Shown here: positions 34,712 to 44,867 of the stretch, one piece after another
How the letters are laid out: each line of letters starts with the position of its first letter
Position numbering within the stretch: the first letter of the stretch is position 1
Origin: Paenibacillus sp. FSL R5-0490
Lineage (GTDB): Bacteria; Bacillota; Bacilli; Bacillales; Cytobacillaceae
Assembly (NCBI RefSeq): GCF_001956215.1
Contig: NZ_MRTQ01000018.1
Coordinates: 1-64,000, forward strand
DNA: 64,000 nt
Reading direction: 5' to 3'
Program-made: the position numbers and the translations under genes
Notes under the pieces: generated by a model
Database searches by the model: none
Told to the model about the DNA's origin: nothing
What the model saw: only the letters and a program-made list of their open reading frames with translations

Positions 34712-34853
34712 GTGGTGAAATTTTTAAAGACTGCTTTTAAAAATTTGTAAGACTTAAAATACAGCTTATTTATGCACTGAAGCAGACTTCTTATGTTAAA
34801 ATAAAGCGGAATAAACCTGGGGATAAAGCGGCCAGGGTTACACAGGAGGAACT

Positions 34854-35534
34854 ATGAGTAAACGTATATCAATCGCAATTGACGGCCCAGCTGCTGCAGG
34901 GAAAAGTACAGTAGCAAAGATCGTGGCGGAGAAATTATCTTACATATATATTGATACTGGTGCCATGTATCGAGCCTTGACTTATAAAGCAATTCAGAAA
35001 AATGCAAGCCTTGAAGATGAAGCCTCTCTTATGGAGATTTTAAACAATACAGTTATTGAACTGCAGCCAGGTGAAAAAGGGCAGCTAATTTATATGGACG
35101 GCCAGGATGTGACAAATGAAATCAGGACTTCTGAAGTGACAAATTCTGTTTCCGTTGTCTCCATGCATAAGCTGGTTAGGGAAGAAATGGTTTCGCGCCA
35201 GCAAAGCTTTGCTTTAAATGGAGGAGTGGTAATGGATGGCAGGGATATCGGAACACATGTCCTGCCCCATGCAGAAGTGAAGGTTTTCCTTCTGGCTTCT
35301 GTCGATGAAAGAGCTCTTAGGCGGCATAACGAAAATATCCAAAAGGGATATTCATCTGACCTGGACAAGCTGAAAGAGGAAATCTCTCTTAGGGACAAGC
35401 TGGATTCTGAACGTGAAATAGCTCCATTAAGAAAAGCGGCTGATGCAAAAGAGATTGATACAACATCCTTGTCAATTGGGCAGGTAGTCGACAGGATAAT
35501 GGATCTGGCTATTGAAAGGATTGGTTCTAAGTGA
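34854..35534 (+). CDS. cmk: Cytidylate kinase
   Basis: Phosphorylates CMP and dCMP with ATP for nucleotide recycling and DNA and phospholipid synthesis. The 226-residue protein has the P-loop GPAAAGKST (about 9-17), the CMP-binding TGAMYRALT and MDGRDIGT motifs, and the LID region [12 protein letters not shown]. subtilis Cmk has 224 residues. CACAGGAGGAACT precedes the ATG. Its stop overlaps the plsC start. Confidence 0.95.
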   Translation: MSKRISIAIDGPAAAGKSTVAKIVAEKLSYIYIDTGAMYRALTYKAIQKNASLEDEASLMEILNNTVIELQPGEKGQLIYMDGQDVTNEIRTSEVTNSVSVVSMHKLVREEMVSRQQSFALNGGVVMDGRDIGTHVLPHAEVKVFLLASVDERALRRHNENIQKGYSSDLDKLKEEISLRDKLDSEREIAPLRKAADAKEIDTTSLSIGQVVDRIMDLAIERIGSK

Positions 35535-36112
35535 ATCTCTACGCTTTTGCCAAAGCGGCAGTCTATGGAGTACTAAAACCCATTTACAGATTTGAAGTAA
35601 TCGGAAAGGAGAACTTTCCGGAAGAAGGCGGAGTTCTCCTTTGCTCTAATCATATAGATAATCTGGATCCTCCCGTAGTCGGCATTAATGCACCAAGGCC
35701 AGTATATTTTATGGCCAAAGAAGAGCTTTTTAATGTTCCGGTCCTCGGGAAAATTGTTCCCCATCTAAATGCTTTTCCTGTCAAAAGAGGAATGAGTGAC
35801 AGGGAAGCATTAAGAAAAGGTCTTGGAATTCTAAAAGAAGGAAATGTTTTAGGTCTGTTTCCGGAGGGTACTAGGAGTAAAACGGGACAGCTGGGAAAAG
35901 GGCTGGCCGGAGCAGGTTTTTTTGCTCTCAGATCGGAAGCGCATGTTGTTCCTTGCGCCATTATTGGTCCTTATAAAGCTTTTTCAAAATTAAAAGTTGT
36001 TTACGGGAAACCAATTAATATGAAAGAGCTCAGAGAAAGAAAGGCATCAGCGGAGGAAACCACCGATATGATTATGTCTGAAATCCGTAAATTAATTGAA
36101 GATTACTCTTAG
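35531..36112 (+). CDS. plsC: 1-acyl-sn-glycerol-3-phosphate acyltransferase
   Basis: Adds the second acyl chain to lysophosphatidic acid at the membrane. The 193-residue protein has the catalytic H41-x4-D46 motif (NHIDNLDPP), the glycerol-phosphate-binding FPEGTRS near 117 and the conserved VPCAIIG near 142. It starts with GTG and overlaps cmk by 4 bases. B. subtilis 168 has no plsC here (its plsC is yhdO elsewhere), but cmk-plsC-ypfD is common in related Bacilli. Confidence 0.9.
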   Translation: MNLYAFAKAAVYGVLKPIYRFEVIGKENFPEEGGVLLCSNHIDNLDPPVVGINAPRPVYFMAKEELFNVPVLGKIVPHLNAFPVKRGMSDREALRKGLGILKEGNVLGLFPEGTRSKTGQLGKGLAGAGFFALRSEAHVVPCAIIGPYKAFSKLKVVYGKPINMKELRERKASAEETTDMIMSEIRKLIEDYS

Positions 36113-36366
36113 ACCTTCTTGCTTGACAAAAAACTTCTTTTGTAAGAAGTTAGTAAAAAGGCATTTTTTTAAAAGGCGAAAATATTCGAAAAATAAGGCT
36201 TTCCTTTACTGAACAATTTTATAATCAAAAACAGTTGAAAAATAGCCTGCAAATAATTAGCCATTCGAGTATTTCTGCTGCTGACACAGGGTTCTTGCCT
36301 GGATGGCAGGCAGTTGAATACAGATTAAAAATTTGAAAGCAGCCATTGGATTAAGGAGGAATACAT
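36113..36366 (+). other. Spacer between plsC and ypfD
   Basis: Holds a small ACTTCTT/AAGAAGT hairpin near 36132-36151, a TATAAT at 36220-36225 without a clear -35, and an AAGGAGGAATACAT ribosome region for ypfD. No gene is visible. Confidence 0.5.
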
Positions 36367-37506
36367 ATGTCAGAAGAAATGAATCAAGTAGAAGTTAAAA
36401 ATTTTGAGGTGGGTGACAAGGTAAAAGGCCAAGTTACCAAGGTTGAAGAAAAGCAAGTCATCGTTGATCTTGCTGACAGCAAACTGGATGGGATTATCCC
36501 AATCAGCGAGCTTTCAAGCCTGCACATTGAAAAAGCCGGCGATGCGGTATCTGAAGGGGATCAACTCGAGCTTGAGGTTTTAAAAGTCGAGGAAGATGCT
36601 CTTATTCTTTCAAAGCGTAAAGTTGATGCCGGTAAGTCATGGGAAACTCTCGAAAAGAAATTCAATGAGGGTGAAGTTTTTGAAGCAGAAATAAAAGATG
36701 TAGTTAAAGGCGGATTAGTAGTAGACCTGGGGGTTCGCGGATTTGTTCCTGCTTCCCTGGTTGAAGCTCATTTTGTTGAAGATTTTACTGACTATAAAGG
36801 CAAAACGATGACATTTAAAATTGTTGAGCTTGATAAAGATAAAAATCGCCTGATTCTTTCGCATCGTGCTGTAATAGAGGAAGAAAAAGGCAAGCAGAAA
36901 CATCAAGTGCTGGAGTCCCTTCAGGCAGGCCAGATTCTGGATGGAACAGTTCAAAGAATTACTGACTTTGGAGCATTTGTTGATATCGGCGGAATCGATG
37001 GACTTGTTCATATTTCCCAGCTTTCCTATGAGCATGTGGAAAAGCCTTCAGATGTTGTCGAGGAAGGCCAAAAAGTAAAAGTGAAAGTATTAAGCGTTGA
37101 CCGCGACAATGAACGCATTTCACTATCCATTAAGGAGACTCTGCCTGGACCATGGGATAACATCAGCGAGAAGGCTCCTAAAGGCAGCACACTTGATGGA
37201 ACAGTAAGAAGACTTGTTTCATACGGAGCATTTGTTGAAGTTTTCCCTGGTGTTGAAGGACTTGTCCATATTTCTCAAATTGCTCATAAGCATATCGGAA
37301 CTCCACATGAAGTTCTAAGCGAAGGACAGGAAGTGAAAGTGAAGGTTCTTGATGTGAACGAACAGGATCAGCGTCTGTCATTGAGCATTAAAGATCTTCT
37401 TGAAAAAGAGCAGGAAGAAGTGACTGACTATGAACTTCCTGAAGAAACAAAAGGCTTCTCGCTTGGTGATATGATTGGCGACCAGCTAAAGAATTTAAAA
37501 AAGTAA
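36367..37506 (+). CDS. ypfD: S1-domain RNA-binding protein YpfD (RpsA homologue)
   Basis: A 379-residue protein with four consecutive S1 RNA-binding domains (about 14-82, 100-165, 186-254 and 271-340), each with the GxVtxxxxFGAFVDI-type pattern; domains 3 and 4 are the best preserved ([40 protein letters not shown]). It is homologous to part of ribosomal protein S1 but shorter, as in B. subtilis YpfD (382), where it is not essential. An acidic C-terminus follows. Confidence 0.93.
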   Translation: MSEEMNQVEVKNFEVGDKVKGQVTKVEEKQVIVDLADSKLDGIIPISELSSLHIEKAGDAVSEGDQLELEVLKVEEDALILSKRKVDAGKSWETLEKKFNEGEVFEAEIKDVVKGGLVVDLGVRGFVPASLVEAHFVEDFTDYKGKTMTFKIVELDKDKNRLILSHRAVIEEEKGKQKHQVLESLQAGQILDGTVQRITDFGAFVDIGGIDGLVHISQLSYEHVEKPSDVVEEGQKVKVKVLSVDRDNERISLSIKETLPGPWDNISEKAPKGSTLDGTVRRLVSYGAFVEVFPGVEGLVHISQIAHKHIGTPHEVLSEGQEVKVKVLDVNEQDQRLSLSIKDLLEKEQEEVTDYELPEETKGFSLGDMIGDQLKNLKK

Positions 37507-37515
37507 TGGTGATAA

Positions 37516-38579
<1,064 letters not shown>

Positions 38580-38580
<1 letters not shown>

Positions 38581-38611
38581 CTCTCGTCATTTGACGAGAG
38601 CTATTTTTTTC
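38580..38611. terminator. Bidirectional terminator between fni and ypzI
   Basis: ATAGCTCTCGTCA pairs with TGACGAGAGCTAT around a two-base loop, followed by T7 on the plus strand; A-rich left flank gives a T tract on the minus strand only weakly. Confidence 0.85.
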
Positions 38612-38650
38612 ATTCTGGCTGCAGTGCATAGCAAGGCGCAGCAGCTTTTC

Positions 38651-38794
38651 TTAACTGTATTTCGAATCATTCAGAGATCTGGCTTCTTCGGGACTCTGCA
38701 TCTTGGAAGCTCCAGGATAGTGAAGTGCCTGGTCGCGATCGGACTCCACTTTTCCGCTATTTTTCAGCTTTCTTTCCTGTCTGTCTTTGCCCAT
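38651..38794 (-). CDS. ypzI: YpzI family small protein
   Basis: A 47-residue minus-strand protein that I translated by hand. It begins MGKDRQERKLK, contains VESDRDQALHYPGA and SPEEARS, and ends in SKYS. This closely resembles B. subtilis YpzI, which lies at the same place between fni and yphA. A strong GGAGGTG ribosome site sits 7 bases upstream of the ATG. The protein is hydrophilic and probably disordered, with no signal peptide. Its function is unknown; similar small proteins are often found in spores, but I infer nothing further. Confidence 0.85.
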   Translation of the reverse strand: MGKDRQERKLKNSGKVESDRDQALHYPGASKMQSPEEARSLNDSKYS

Positions 38795-38941
38795 ATTTAA
38801 CACCTCCATGTTATTAAGATGAAGTGACCGGAAGAGAATTATGCAAAAAAAGGCATCTGGGATTCTAAAGGCGCAGCTTTTGAACTTACAGGGTTAATTT
38901 ACATACGAAGTAGGCATAATGGAAATGATAGGAGGTAGAGG

Positions 38942-39550
38942 ATGGAAGGATTATTTTTTTATTGGATTTCCTGGATGGTTTGGATTATGGCGACTTTTTT
39001 TATGGCTCGAACTAATAAATTCAGGTTTTTATTGTCTGCCTGGATCTTATGTTTAATGATCCTGTCACCCTTGACACTTAATATCCTTAATTATGAAATT
39101 GGCATCGCTGGACTTTTTCTGCTTGTATCACTATATATTTACGCCGGGAGACTAAAAAAACTGAGCAAACTTTATTTCCTTTTTTGCACATTCATCCTGA
39201 TGATGGCCTATGTCACATTTCACCTTTTTGAACTGTTTGATCCTGTTTGGGTGATTTTTTCCCGGGAATGGATGCTTTCTGTCCTTATGGTTTATATGGC
39301 TGTACTCCTGCAAAAAAACAGAATGCTCAGGCTGCCGTTAATATTGCTCGGGGGAATCCAGGGAGAATTTCTATATGCCTTTATCCTTAAACCATTTTCC
39401 TTTCCGTATACGATTGGGTCATTGGCCTTTTTGGATATTATGGGCATTTCAATTTCCATATCTGCTTTATGGATTGCAGTACATTGGACGGTCAAATATA
39501 TTGAAGCCAACTTTAAACATTTTGAAAGGGAGAAACAAAAATTGTCATGA
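38942..39550 (+). CDS. yphA: YphA, polytopic membrane protein
   Basis: A 202-residue protein with about six or seven transmembrane segments and no catalytic motif. B. subtilis YphA has 199 residues and unknown function. ATAGGAGGTAGAGG precedes the ATG. It overlaps the YIEGIA gene by 4 bases, suggesting that the products act together in the same membrane. Confidence 0.85.
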   Translation: MEGLFFYWISWMVWIMATFFMARTNKFRFLLSAWILCLMILSPLTLNILNYEIGIAGLFLLVSLYIYAGRLKKLSKLYFLFCTFILMMAYVTFHLFELFDPVWVIFSREWMLSVLMVYMAVLLQKNRMLRLPLILLGGIQGEFLYAFILKPFSFPYTIGSLAFLDIMGISISISALWIAVHWTVKYIEANFKHFEREKQKLS

Positions 39551-40434
39551 GTGAATACACGTACCCGATCCTTTTTGGTCTGGCAACAGGAACCTTGACC
39601 CGTATTTATATGCTTCGGACCGATTACCGTCAATACCCTACATATTTGCATGGGAAAATTATACATGTTGCACTGGGATTCATTGCTGCAGGCCTGGGAA
39701 CTGTAGCTATTCCTTCAATTATGGAGGAAGACTTCACAGCCATCACCTTTCTGACTCTTGCAGCATCCCAGTTTAGAGAAGTCAGAAATATGGAGAGAAA
39801 CACACTTACTGAGCTGGACAGCTATGAAATGGTTCCAAGAGGCAAAACATATATAGAAGGTGTAGCAATAGCCTTTGAAAGCAGGAATTATCTTGTAATC
39901 TTCACATCATTGCTTAGTACTCTAGGCTATCTGCTGTTTAATATATGGGGAGGTCTTGCGGCAGCCGTTCTTGCCATACTGATTTGCACGAAATTAATGT
40001 CGGGTGGAAAGCTGAAGGATATTGTTGATGTTGAATTTATGGAACCGCGTTTTGATGGAGCGGGCTTGTATGTGGACAATATTTACATTATGAATATAGG
40101 CTTGCCTGAAAGGCAAGAGGAAGTGCTCCGATATGGCATGGGATTTATTTTAAATCCAAAAAATTTCAATGCCCGGTCCACTATTGCCAATCTGGGACAG
40201 AGGCAGGCTATATTGCATGATGTTTCTACGGCTTTGGGTGTTTACCGGGATTCCGGGACTCCTGCGCTTGTTCCTCTGGCGAAAAGGGATCTGGATGATG
40301 GGCGTGTAGGAGTATTTGTTTTGCCCCAGGAAAAGGATATTAATAAAGCCCTAAAAGTCATTGAAGCAGTCCCGACACTCGAAAATGCGATTAGGATGCC
40401 TTCTGAACGGCAAACGAACGGGAAAGGAAGTTAG
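39547..40434 (+). CDS. seaA: YIEGIA-domain membrane protein (SeaA/YphB)
   Basis: A 295-residue protein with four or so transmembrane segments in the first 155 residues and a soluble C-terminal domain. The family-defining motif appears as YIEGVAIAFESRNY near residue 101. B. subtilis YphB is known as SeaA, linked to spore envelope assembly; the biochemical function is unknown. It is translated from an ATG overlapping yphA and followed after 3 bases by a 61-residue partner gene. Confidence 0.82.
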   Translation: MSEYTYPILFGLATGTLTRIYMLRTDYRQYPTYLHGKIIHVALGFIAAGLGTVAIPSIMEEDFTAITFLTLAASQFREVRNMERNTLTELDSYEMVPRGKTYIEGVAIAFESRNYLVIFTSLLSTLGYLLFNIWGGLAAAVLAILICTKLMSGGKLKDIVDVEFMEPRFDGAGLYVDNIYIMNIGLPERQEEVLRYGMGFILNPKNFNARSTIANLGQRQAILHDVSTALGVYRDSGTPALVPLAKRDLDDGRVGVFVLPQEKDINKALKVIEAVPTLENAIRMPSERQTNGKGS

Positions 40435-40437
40435 TTT

Positions 40438-40623
40438 ATGGTGCTTGAAAAATACATACTGGCTGCAATTACAACAAATCCATCCAAGATACCTTCAGGA
40501 ACTGCTGTTTTTCATTGTGAAGATAAAAAAGAAATGGAAATCATTGCAGCCAATCTTGAAGCAATTCTAGACGGAATTGCCCATGCCTTAACAGAAGAAC
40601 TATATGTAATTGTTAAGCATTAA
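40438..40623 (+). CDS. Small capping subunit for YIEGIA protein
   Basis: A 61-residue soluble protein (YILAAITTNPSKIPSGTAVF; CEDKKEMEIIAANLEAILDG) that follows the YIEGIA gene in the same transcript. Small proteins of this kind next to YIEGIA genes are annotated as its capping-complex subunit. The adjacent start has GGAAAGGAAG upstream. The size suggests a single alpha/beta domain. Confidence 0.75.
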   Translation: MVLEKYILAAITTNPSKIPSGTAVFHCEDKKEMEIIAANLEAILDGIAHALTEELYVIVKH

Positions 40624-40682
40624 AGGAGGTTTCCAAGTTTTTCATTGCCGTGAAGGTTTCTCTTTGTTAAAATATCTAAGTT

Positions 40683-40712
40683 AGACCCTTCTATCTGTGA
40701 GAAGGGTTTATT
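40683..40712 (+). terminator. Intrinsic terminator after the YIEGIA operon
   Basis: GACCCTTCT pairs with AGAAGGGTT around ATCTGTG, followed by TATTTTAT. Confidence 0.75.
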
Positions 40713-40863
40713 TTATAAATGTAAAGCGCTTTGGATGGTTTTAACATCAATGTAGTGTTATTGTGGACAGCCATCTGTATGCTTACTTTAAGTAACAGGC
40801 ATTTCTGTAACATAGACTCAAAGTTAAACAATTTAAGAATAAAGAATCGAAAGGGTGATGTTC

Positions 40864-42174
40864 ATGGCAAAACCAGTTTTGGCTATTGTCGGGCGTCCTA
40901 ACGTTGGAAAATCAACGATATTTAACAGAATTGTAGGAGAACGGATATCAATTGTCGAAGATATTCCGGGAGTGACCAGGGACAGAATTTATAGTTCTGC
41001 AGAATGGCTGACTCATGATTTTAATATTATTGATACAGGCGGAATTGATATTGGGGACGAGCCATTTTTAGAGCAAATTCGTCTTCAGGCAGAAATTGCG
41101 ATAGATGAAGCAGATGTCATTGTCTTTCTTGTGAACGGAAGAGAGGGTGTCACAAGCGCAGATGAAGAAGTTGCGAAAATTTTATATAAAGCCAAAAAGC
41201 CTGTAGTTCTGGGTGTGAATAAAATCGATAACCCTGAGATGCGGGATTTGATTTATGACTTTTATGCACTTGGCTTTGGTGAGCCGTTTCCGATTTCAGG
41301 TTCCCATGGTCTTGGTCTTGGAGACTTGCTTGATGAAGCTGCCAAGCATTTCCCAAAACATGGCCAAAGTGAATATGGAGAAGATGTCATTAAGTTTTCA
41401 TTAATTGGCCGTCCGAATGTCGGGAAATCCTCCCTTGTAAATGCAATGCTTGGCGAAGAACGGGTCATTGTCAGCAATATTGCAGGCACTACAAGAGATG
41501 CAATCGACTCGAAGGTGAAAGTGGATGGACAGGAATATGTCATCATTGATACTGCGGGTATGCGAAAAAAAGGGAAAGTGTATGAAACAACAGAAAAATA
41601 TAGTGTACTAAGAGCTTTGAGGGCAATTGAACGTTCCGATGTTGTCCTGGTGGTCATTGATGGGGAAGAAGGAATCATTGAACAGGATAAGCGCATAGCC
41701 GGTTATGCTCATGAAGCAGGCAGAGCTGTTGTTATCGTTGTCAATAAGTGGGATGCTGTTGAAAAAGATGAGAAAACAATGAAGGCATTTGAACAAAATA
41801 TCCGTGAGCATTTTCAATTCCTGGATTATGCACCTGTTGTTTTCCTTTCTGCCAAAACGAAAAAGCGTATTCATACACTTATTCCAATGATTAACACAGC
41901 CAGTGAAAATCATTCTTTGCGTGTTGAAACAAGCGCCCTGAATGATGTTGTCATGGATGCTGTTGCAATGAATCCGACGCCAACAGATAAAGGAAGACGC
42001 CTCAGAATTTATTACACCACACAGGTTGCTGTAAAGCCGCCGACATTTGTTGTATTTGTCAATGATCCTGAACTTCTTCATTTTTCTTATGAAAGGTTCC
42101 TGGAAAACCGAATCAGGGACGCTTTTGGTTTTGAAGGCACACCTATTAAGATATTTGCAAGGGAAAGAAAATAA
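40864..42174 (+). CDS. der: Ribosome biogenesis GTPase Der (EngA)
   Basis: Essential GTPase for 50S subunit assembly, with 436 residues as in B. subtilis. Two tandem G domains are present: GRPNVGKST near residue 9 with DTGG and NKID, and GRPNVGKSS near 182 with DTAGM and NKWD. A C-terminal KH-like domain follows. I start at the ATG at 40864, 8 bases after AAGGG; two start codons just before it overlap the ribosome site. Confidence 0.96.
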   Translation: MAKPVLAIVGRPNVGKSTIFNRIVGERISIVEDIPGVTRDRIYSSAEWLTHDFNIIDTGGIDIGDEPFLEQIRLQAEIAIDEADVIVFLVNGREGVTSADEEVAKILYKAKKPVVLGVNKIDNPEMRDLIYDFYALGFGEPFPISGSHGLGLGDLLDEAAKHFPKHGQSEYGEDVIKFSLIGRPNVGKSSLVNAMLGEERVIVSNIAGTTRDAIDSKVKVDGQEYVIIDTAGMRKKGKVYETTEKYSVLRALRAIERSDVVLVVIDGEEGIIEQDKRIAGYAHEAGRAVVIVVNKWDAVEKDEKTMKAFEQNIREHFQFLDYAPVVFLSAKTKKRIHTLIPMINTASENHSLRVETSALNDVVMDAVAMNPTPTDKGRRLRIYYTTQVAVKPPTFVVFVNDPELLHFSYERFLENRIRDAFGFEGTPIKIFARERK

Positions 42175-42269
42175 TGCGATAACTCCGGCCGGATAGCTTT
42201 ATAATGTGTCTGGCTGCAGAATCGGATGAATTTTTGATGCATCCAAATACATTAAAAGGCAGTGATCAA

Positions 42270-43331
42270 ATGGAGCGGAAAAAAGAAAGCGTAGCTGTAG
42301 CTGGTGCCGGCAGCTGGGGTACTGCCCTGGCGATGGTGCTTGCAGATAATGAGCATGATGTCAGACTTTGGGGCCATAATCCTGATCAGATAGAGGAAAT
42401 TAATAAGCACCATACTAATCAAAAATATTTATCAGGGATACAGCTGCCTGCAGAAATAAAAGGATACACATCGCTTGAAGAGGCTTTAACCGGAACAGAT
42501 ACGCTGATTTTGGCAGTTCCGACAAAGGCCATTCGTGAAGTAATGGGGAAGATCAAGGGAATTAGAAGAGAGCCCCTAACTATTGTACATGTAAGTAAAG
42601 GAATTGAACCTGATTCACTTCTCAGGATATCTGAAATGATTGAAGAGGAAATGCCCGGAGATCTTCTGGACAGTGTAGTTGTGCTATCTGGCCCAAGCCA
42701 TGCGGAAGAAGTTAGTCTCAGACATCCGACAACTGTAACAGTATCATCAAAAAATATGAATGCTGCCGAAAAAATTCAGGATCTGTTTATTAATAACAAT
42801 TTCAGAGTATATACCAACCCAGATATCATTGGAGTGGAAATTGGCGGTGCTTTGAAAAATATTATTGCCCTTGCTGCGGGAATTACAGATGGCTTAGGTT
42901 ATGGAGACAATGCAAAGGCAGCTCTGATAACGAGAGGTCTTGCTGAAATTGCCCGTCTCGGAATGAAGATGGGGGCAAGTCCGCTTACTTTCTCCGGATT
43001 AGCTGGAATCGGGGATTTGATCGTTACATGTACTTCGGTCCATTCACGCAATTGGAGAGCAGGCAACCTTCTTGGAAAAGGACATAATCTGCAGGAAGTC
43101 CTGGATAATATGGGCATGGTCGTAGAGGGTGTCAGAACAACAAAAGCAGCACATCAGCTGGCTCAAAAATATGACGTAAAAATGCCTATTACCAATGTTC
43201 TGTATGATGTCCTTTTTAATAATGTTAATGCGAAGGATGCTGTTGATCTACTGATGGCAAGAGGGAAAACACATGAGATGGAAGACCTTGCTAACGTTTT
43301 GGAAGATCAAAGCGGGAATAAAAAAATCTGA
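42270..43331 (+). CDS. gpsA: Glycerol-3-phosphate dehydrogenase (NAD(P)+)
   Basis: Makes sn-glycerol-3-phosphate for phospholipid synthesis. The 353-residue protein has the Rossmann motif [10 protein letters not shown] (about 12-21), the catalytic lysine in [17 protein letters not shown] and the [12 protein letters not shown] region. The C-terminal domain ends with LANVLEDQ. The ATG at 42270 was chosen because upstream in-frame residues are not conserved; the ribosome site AAGGCAGTGAT is moderate. It follows der as in B. subtilis. Confidence 0.94.
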   Translation: MERKKESVAVAGAGSWGTALAMVLADNEHDVRLWGHNPDQIEEINKHHTNQKYLSGIQLPAEIKGYTSLEEALTGTDTLILAVPTKAIREVMGKIKGIRREPLTIVHVSKGIEPDSLLRISEMIEEEMPGDLLDSVVVLSGPSHAEEVSLRHPTTVTVSSKNMNAAEKIQDLFINNNFRVYTNPDIIGVEIGGALKNIIALAAGITDGLGYGDNAKAALITRGLAEIARLGMKMGASPLTFSGLAGIGDLIVTCTSVHSRNWRAGNLLGKGHNLQEVLDNMGMVVEGVRTTKAAHQLAQKYDVKMPITNVLYDVLFNNVNAKDAVDLLMARGKTHEMEDLANVLEDQSGNKKI

Positions 43332-43449
43332 TATCTATTTAAATTTAAAAATATAGGCATTAGATGATGCGAGACAGCAGGTTCCTGCATACAATGCAAC
43401 GAAGCAAACTAGTGTAATGAACAGGGTGCTGGGTTATTTAGTCAAATGG

Positions 43450-43492
43450 CTGAGGTAAAGAATTGCCCCTTCTTTGCCTCAGTTTTTTTTGT
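43450..43492 (+). terminator. Intrinsic terminator after gpsA
   Basis: CTGAGGTAAAGAA pairs with TTCTTTGCCTCAG (one G-T pair), followed by eight T residues. Confidence 0.9.
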
Positions 43493-43538
43493 CTTCATTT
43501 TTTCGTGATGAAAAGCTTTTAGATTTATCCATTTAATA

Positions 43539-43547
43539 TGGTATAAT
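43539..43547 (+). promoter_or_regulatory. Extended -10 promoter for yphE-yphF
   Basis: TGGTATAAT is a perfect extended -10, with TTAGAT at the -35 distance, 28 bases before yphE. Confidence 0.6.
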
Positions 43548-43574
43548 ACACTTCGGAAAAGGGAGTTGATTTGT

Positions 43575-43778
43575 ATGTCGCCGGCTTTAATGAAAATGTG
43601 GATATCCCTTGCTTCGATGGGATTCATGTTTTTATCCATAATATTGATTTATCTTAGCCGCTACAAGCTGAAAGCTGGAGTTTTTAAGCTTATAACAGCT
43701 ATCGTTGCCTACTTTTTAATGATAATAAGCGGAATTATTATAGTGATTGTCGTGTTCAGCGGTCCGACAAGCAGCTAG
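43575..43778 (+). CDS. yphE: YphE, DUF2768 small membrane protein
   Basis: A 67-residue protein with two transmembrane segments (about 8-26 and 36-60), as long as B. subtilis YphE. It starts at the ATG at 43575 with GGGAG 9 bases upstream. Function unknown. It is probably co-transcribed with yphF, 25 bases on. Confidence 0.82.
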   Translation: MSPALMKMWISLASMGFMFLSIILIYLSRYKLKAGVFKLITAIVAYFLMIISGIIIVIVVFSGPTSS

Positions 43779-43803
43779 CACTTTTACATAAAGGGTTGAT
43801 TAC

Positions 43804-44517
43804 ATGAAAAAAGCTATTAACATGTTTTTGCTTTTACTAAGCTGTGCTTTGATTTTGACAGGCTGTATGTACCCTAAAGAGAAATTATCTCAAAACCAGA
43901 TAGCCTATAAGGATCAGATTCAGTCTGTACAGTCTGCAGTGGATCAATATAGGGAAGCAAATGGAGGTCTCCTGCCAATAAAAACCAAGGGCCAGACAAC
44001 CCCTATCTATCAAAAGTATCCAATTGACTTCAAGAAAATTGCTCCGGAATACATGGCAGAACCCCCTGGAAATGCTTTTGAATCCGGAGGAGTTTTTCAA
44101 TATGTGATTGTTGACGCAGAAACAGATCCGAAAGTGAAAATTTTTGATTTGAGAATTGCGGAAACAATCAGGGATATTAACCTGAGGGTTAAGGCACATG
44201 GATTCCCGCCATATAAAGAGCAAATTGCTGAAAATGTTTATACAATGGATTTCAAAAAATTAGGATTTAAGGAAGAGCCAAAAGCCCTCAGTCCGTATAG
44301 CGGCCAGAGCCTTCCATACGTCGTAACCGGAAATGCTGAGGTATATGTAGATTATCGGGTTGATTTGTATAAGGTATTGGAGAATAAGAAGAACAAACCT
44401 GAACCTGGAAAGGATATTAGAAGTCTTCTTGTGGAGGATTCTGATTTTGTTCCCGCCTATTCACTGCCTTATACAATTGAGCCTGGCACAAATGATCCAA
44501 TCTTTTTGGTGAAATAG
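43804..44517 (+). CDS. yphF: YphF, lipoprotein
   Basis: A 237-residue lipoprotein. The signal peptide ends in the lipobox LTGC, so Cys21 is the probable lipidation site and the mature protein is bound to the outer face of the cytoplasmic membrane. The rest is soluble with no recognised enzymatic motif. It lies between yphE and spoIVA as in B. subtilis. Confidence 0.88.
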   Translation: MKKAINMFLLLLSCALILTGCMYPKEKLSQNQIAYKDQIQSVQSAVDQYREANGGLLPIKTKGQTTPIYQKYPIDFKKIAPEYMAEPPGNAFESGGVFQYVIVDAETDPKVKIFDLRIAETIRDINLRVKAHGFPPYKEQIAENVYTMDFKKLGFKEEPKALSPYSGQSLPYVVTGNAEVYVDYRVDLYKVLENKKNKPEPGKDIRSLLVEDSDFVPAYSLPYTIEPGTNDPIFLVK

Positions 44518-44519
44518 TC

Positions 44520-44567
44520 ATAACCCTTCTCCTGCAAAATATATTGTAGGAGAAGGGTTATTTTTTA
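44520..44567 (+). terminator. Intrinsic terminator after yphF
   Basis: ATAACCCTTCTCCT pairs with AGGAGAAGGGTTAT, followed by TTTTTT. A very stable stem. Confidence 0.92.
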
Positions 44568-44769
44568 TTTATTTTTATAACCACTCTTCAACTAATGACT
44601 AAAAGCATAAAGGCAAAGAAATAAAGGCGCAGGTGAGTTTGTAAATAAAAAAGGAAATTTGGAATGGCCTGCTGTCCATTCCAGACTGTTATAGGATTGA
44701 AGATTCTCCAGCTGGGCTGACAGGTGCAGTGCACTTTCCTAGATAGGGGGGCAAAAAAGAAAAAAACTG
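44568..44769 (+). other. Untranslated spacer before spoIVA
   Basis: Part of a 350-base gap without a gene. Apart from a GGAATGG/CCATTCC hairpin at about 44660-44681 I see nothing definite. The sigma-E promoter and ribosome site of spoIVA follow. Confidence 0.5.
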
Positions 44770-44799
44770 TCATAACAATGTAGGACAACATCATACACA
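44770..44799 (+). promoter_or_regulatory. Putative sigma-E promoter for spoIVA
   Basis: TCATAAC (44770-44776) and CATACACA (44792-44799) are 15 bases apart; the -10 is close to CATACAHT. spoIVA is transcribed by sigma-E in B. subtilis. Confidence 0.6.
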
Positions 44800-44867
44800 T
44801 ATAATGTCCAAACATAATAGATAGGATAATATTATCCCATTAACTCAAGATTTCAGGAGGGGATCAC

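Noticed and set aside
40624-40660. AAAGGAGG after the YIEGIA small subunit as the start of another gene
   Set aside because: The possible start downstream (TTG) is followed by a stop within two codons; no ORF follows before the terminator.
40719-40734. Possible cre site TGTAAAGCGCTTTGGA before der
   Set aside because: The palindrome AAAGCGCTTT is present but the flanking TG and CA are out of register with the cre consensus.
43442-43639. Minus-strand ORF overlapping the gpsA terminator and yphE
   Set aside because: It reads through a terminator and the start of yphE and has no ribosome site.
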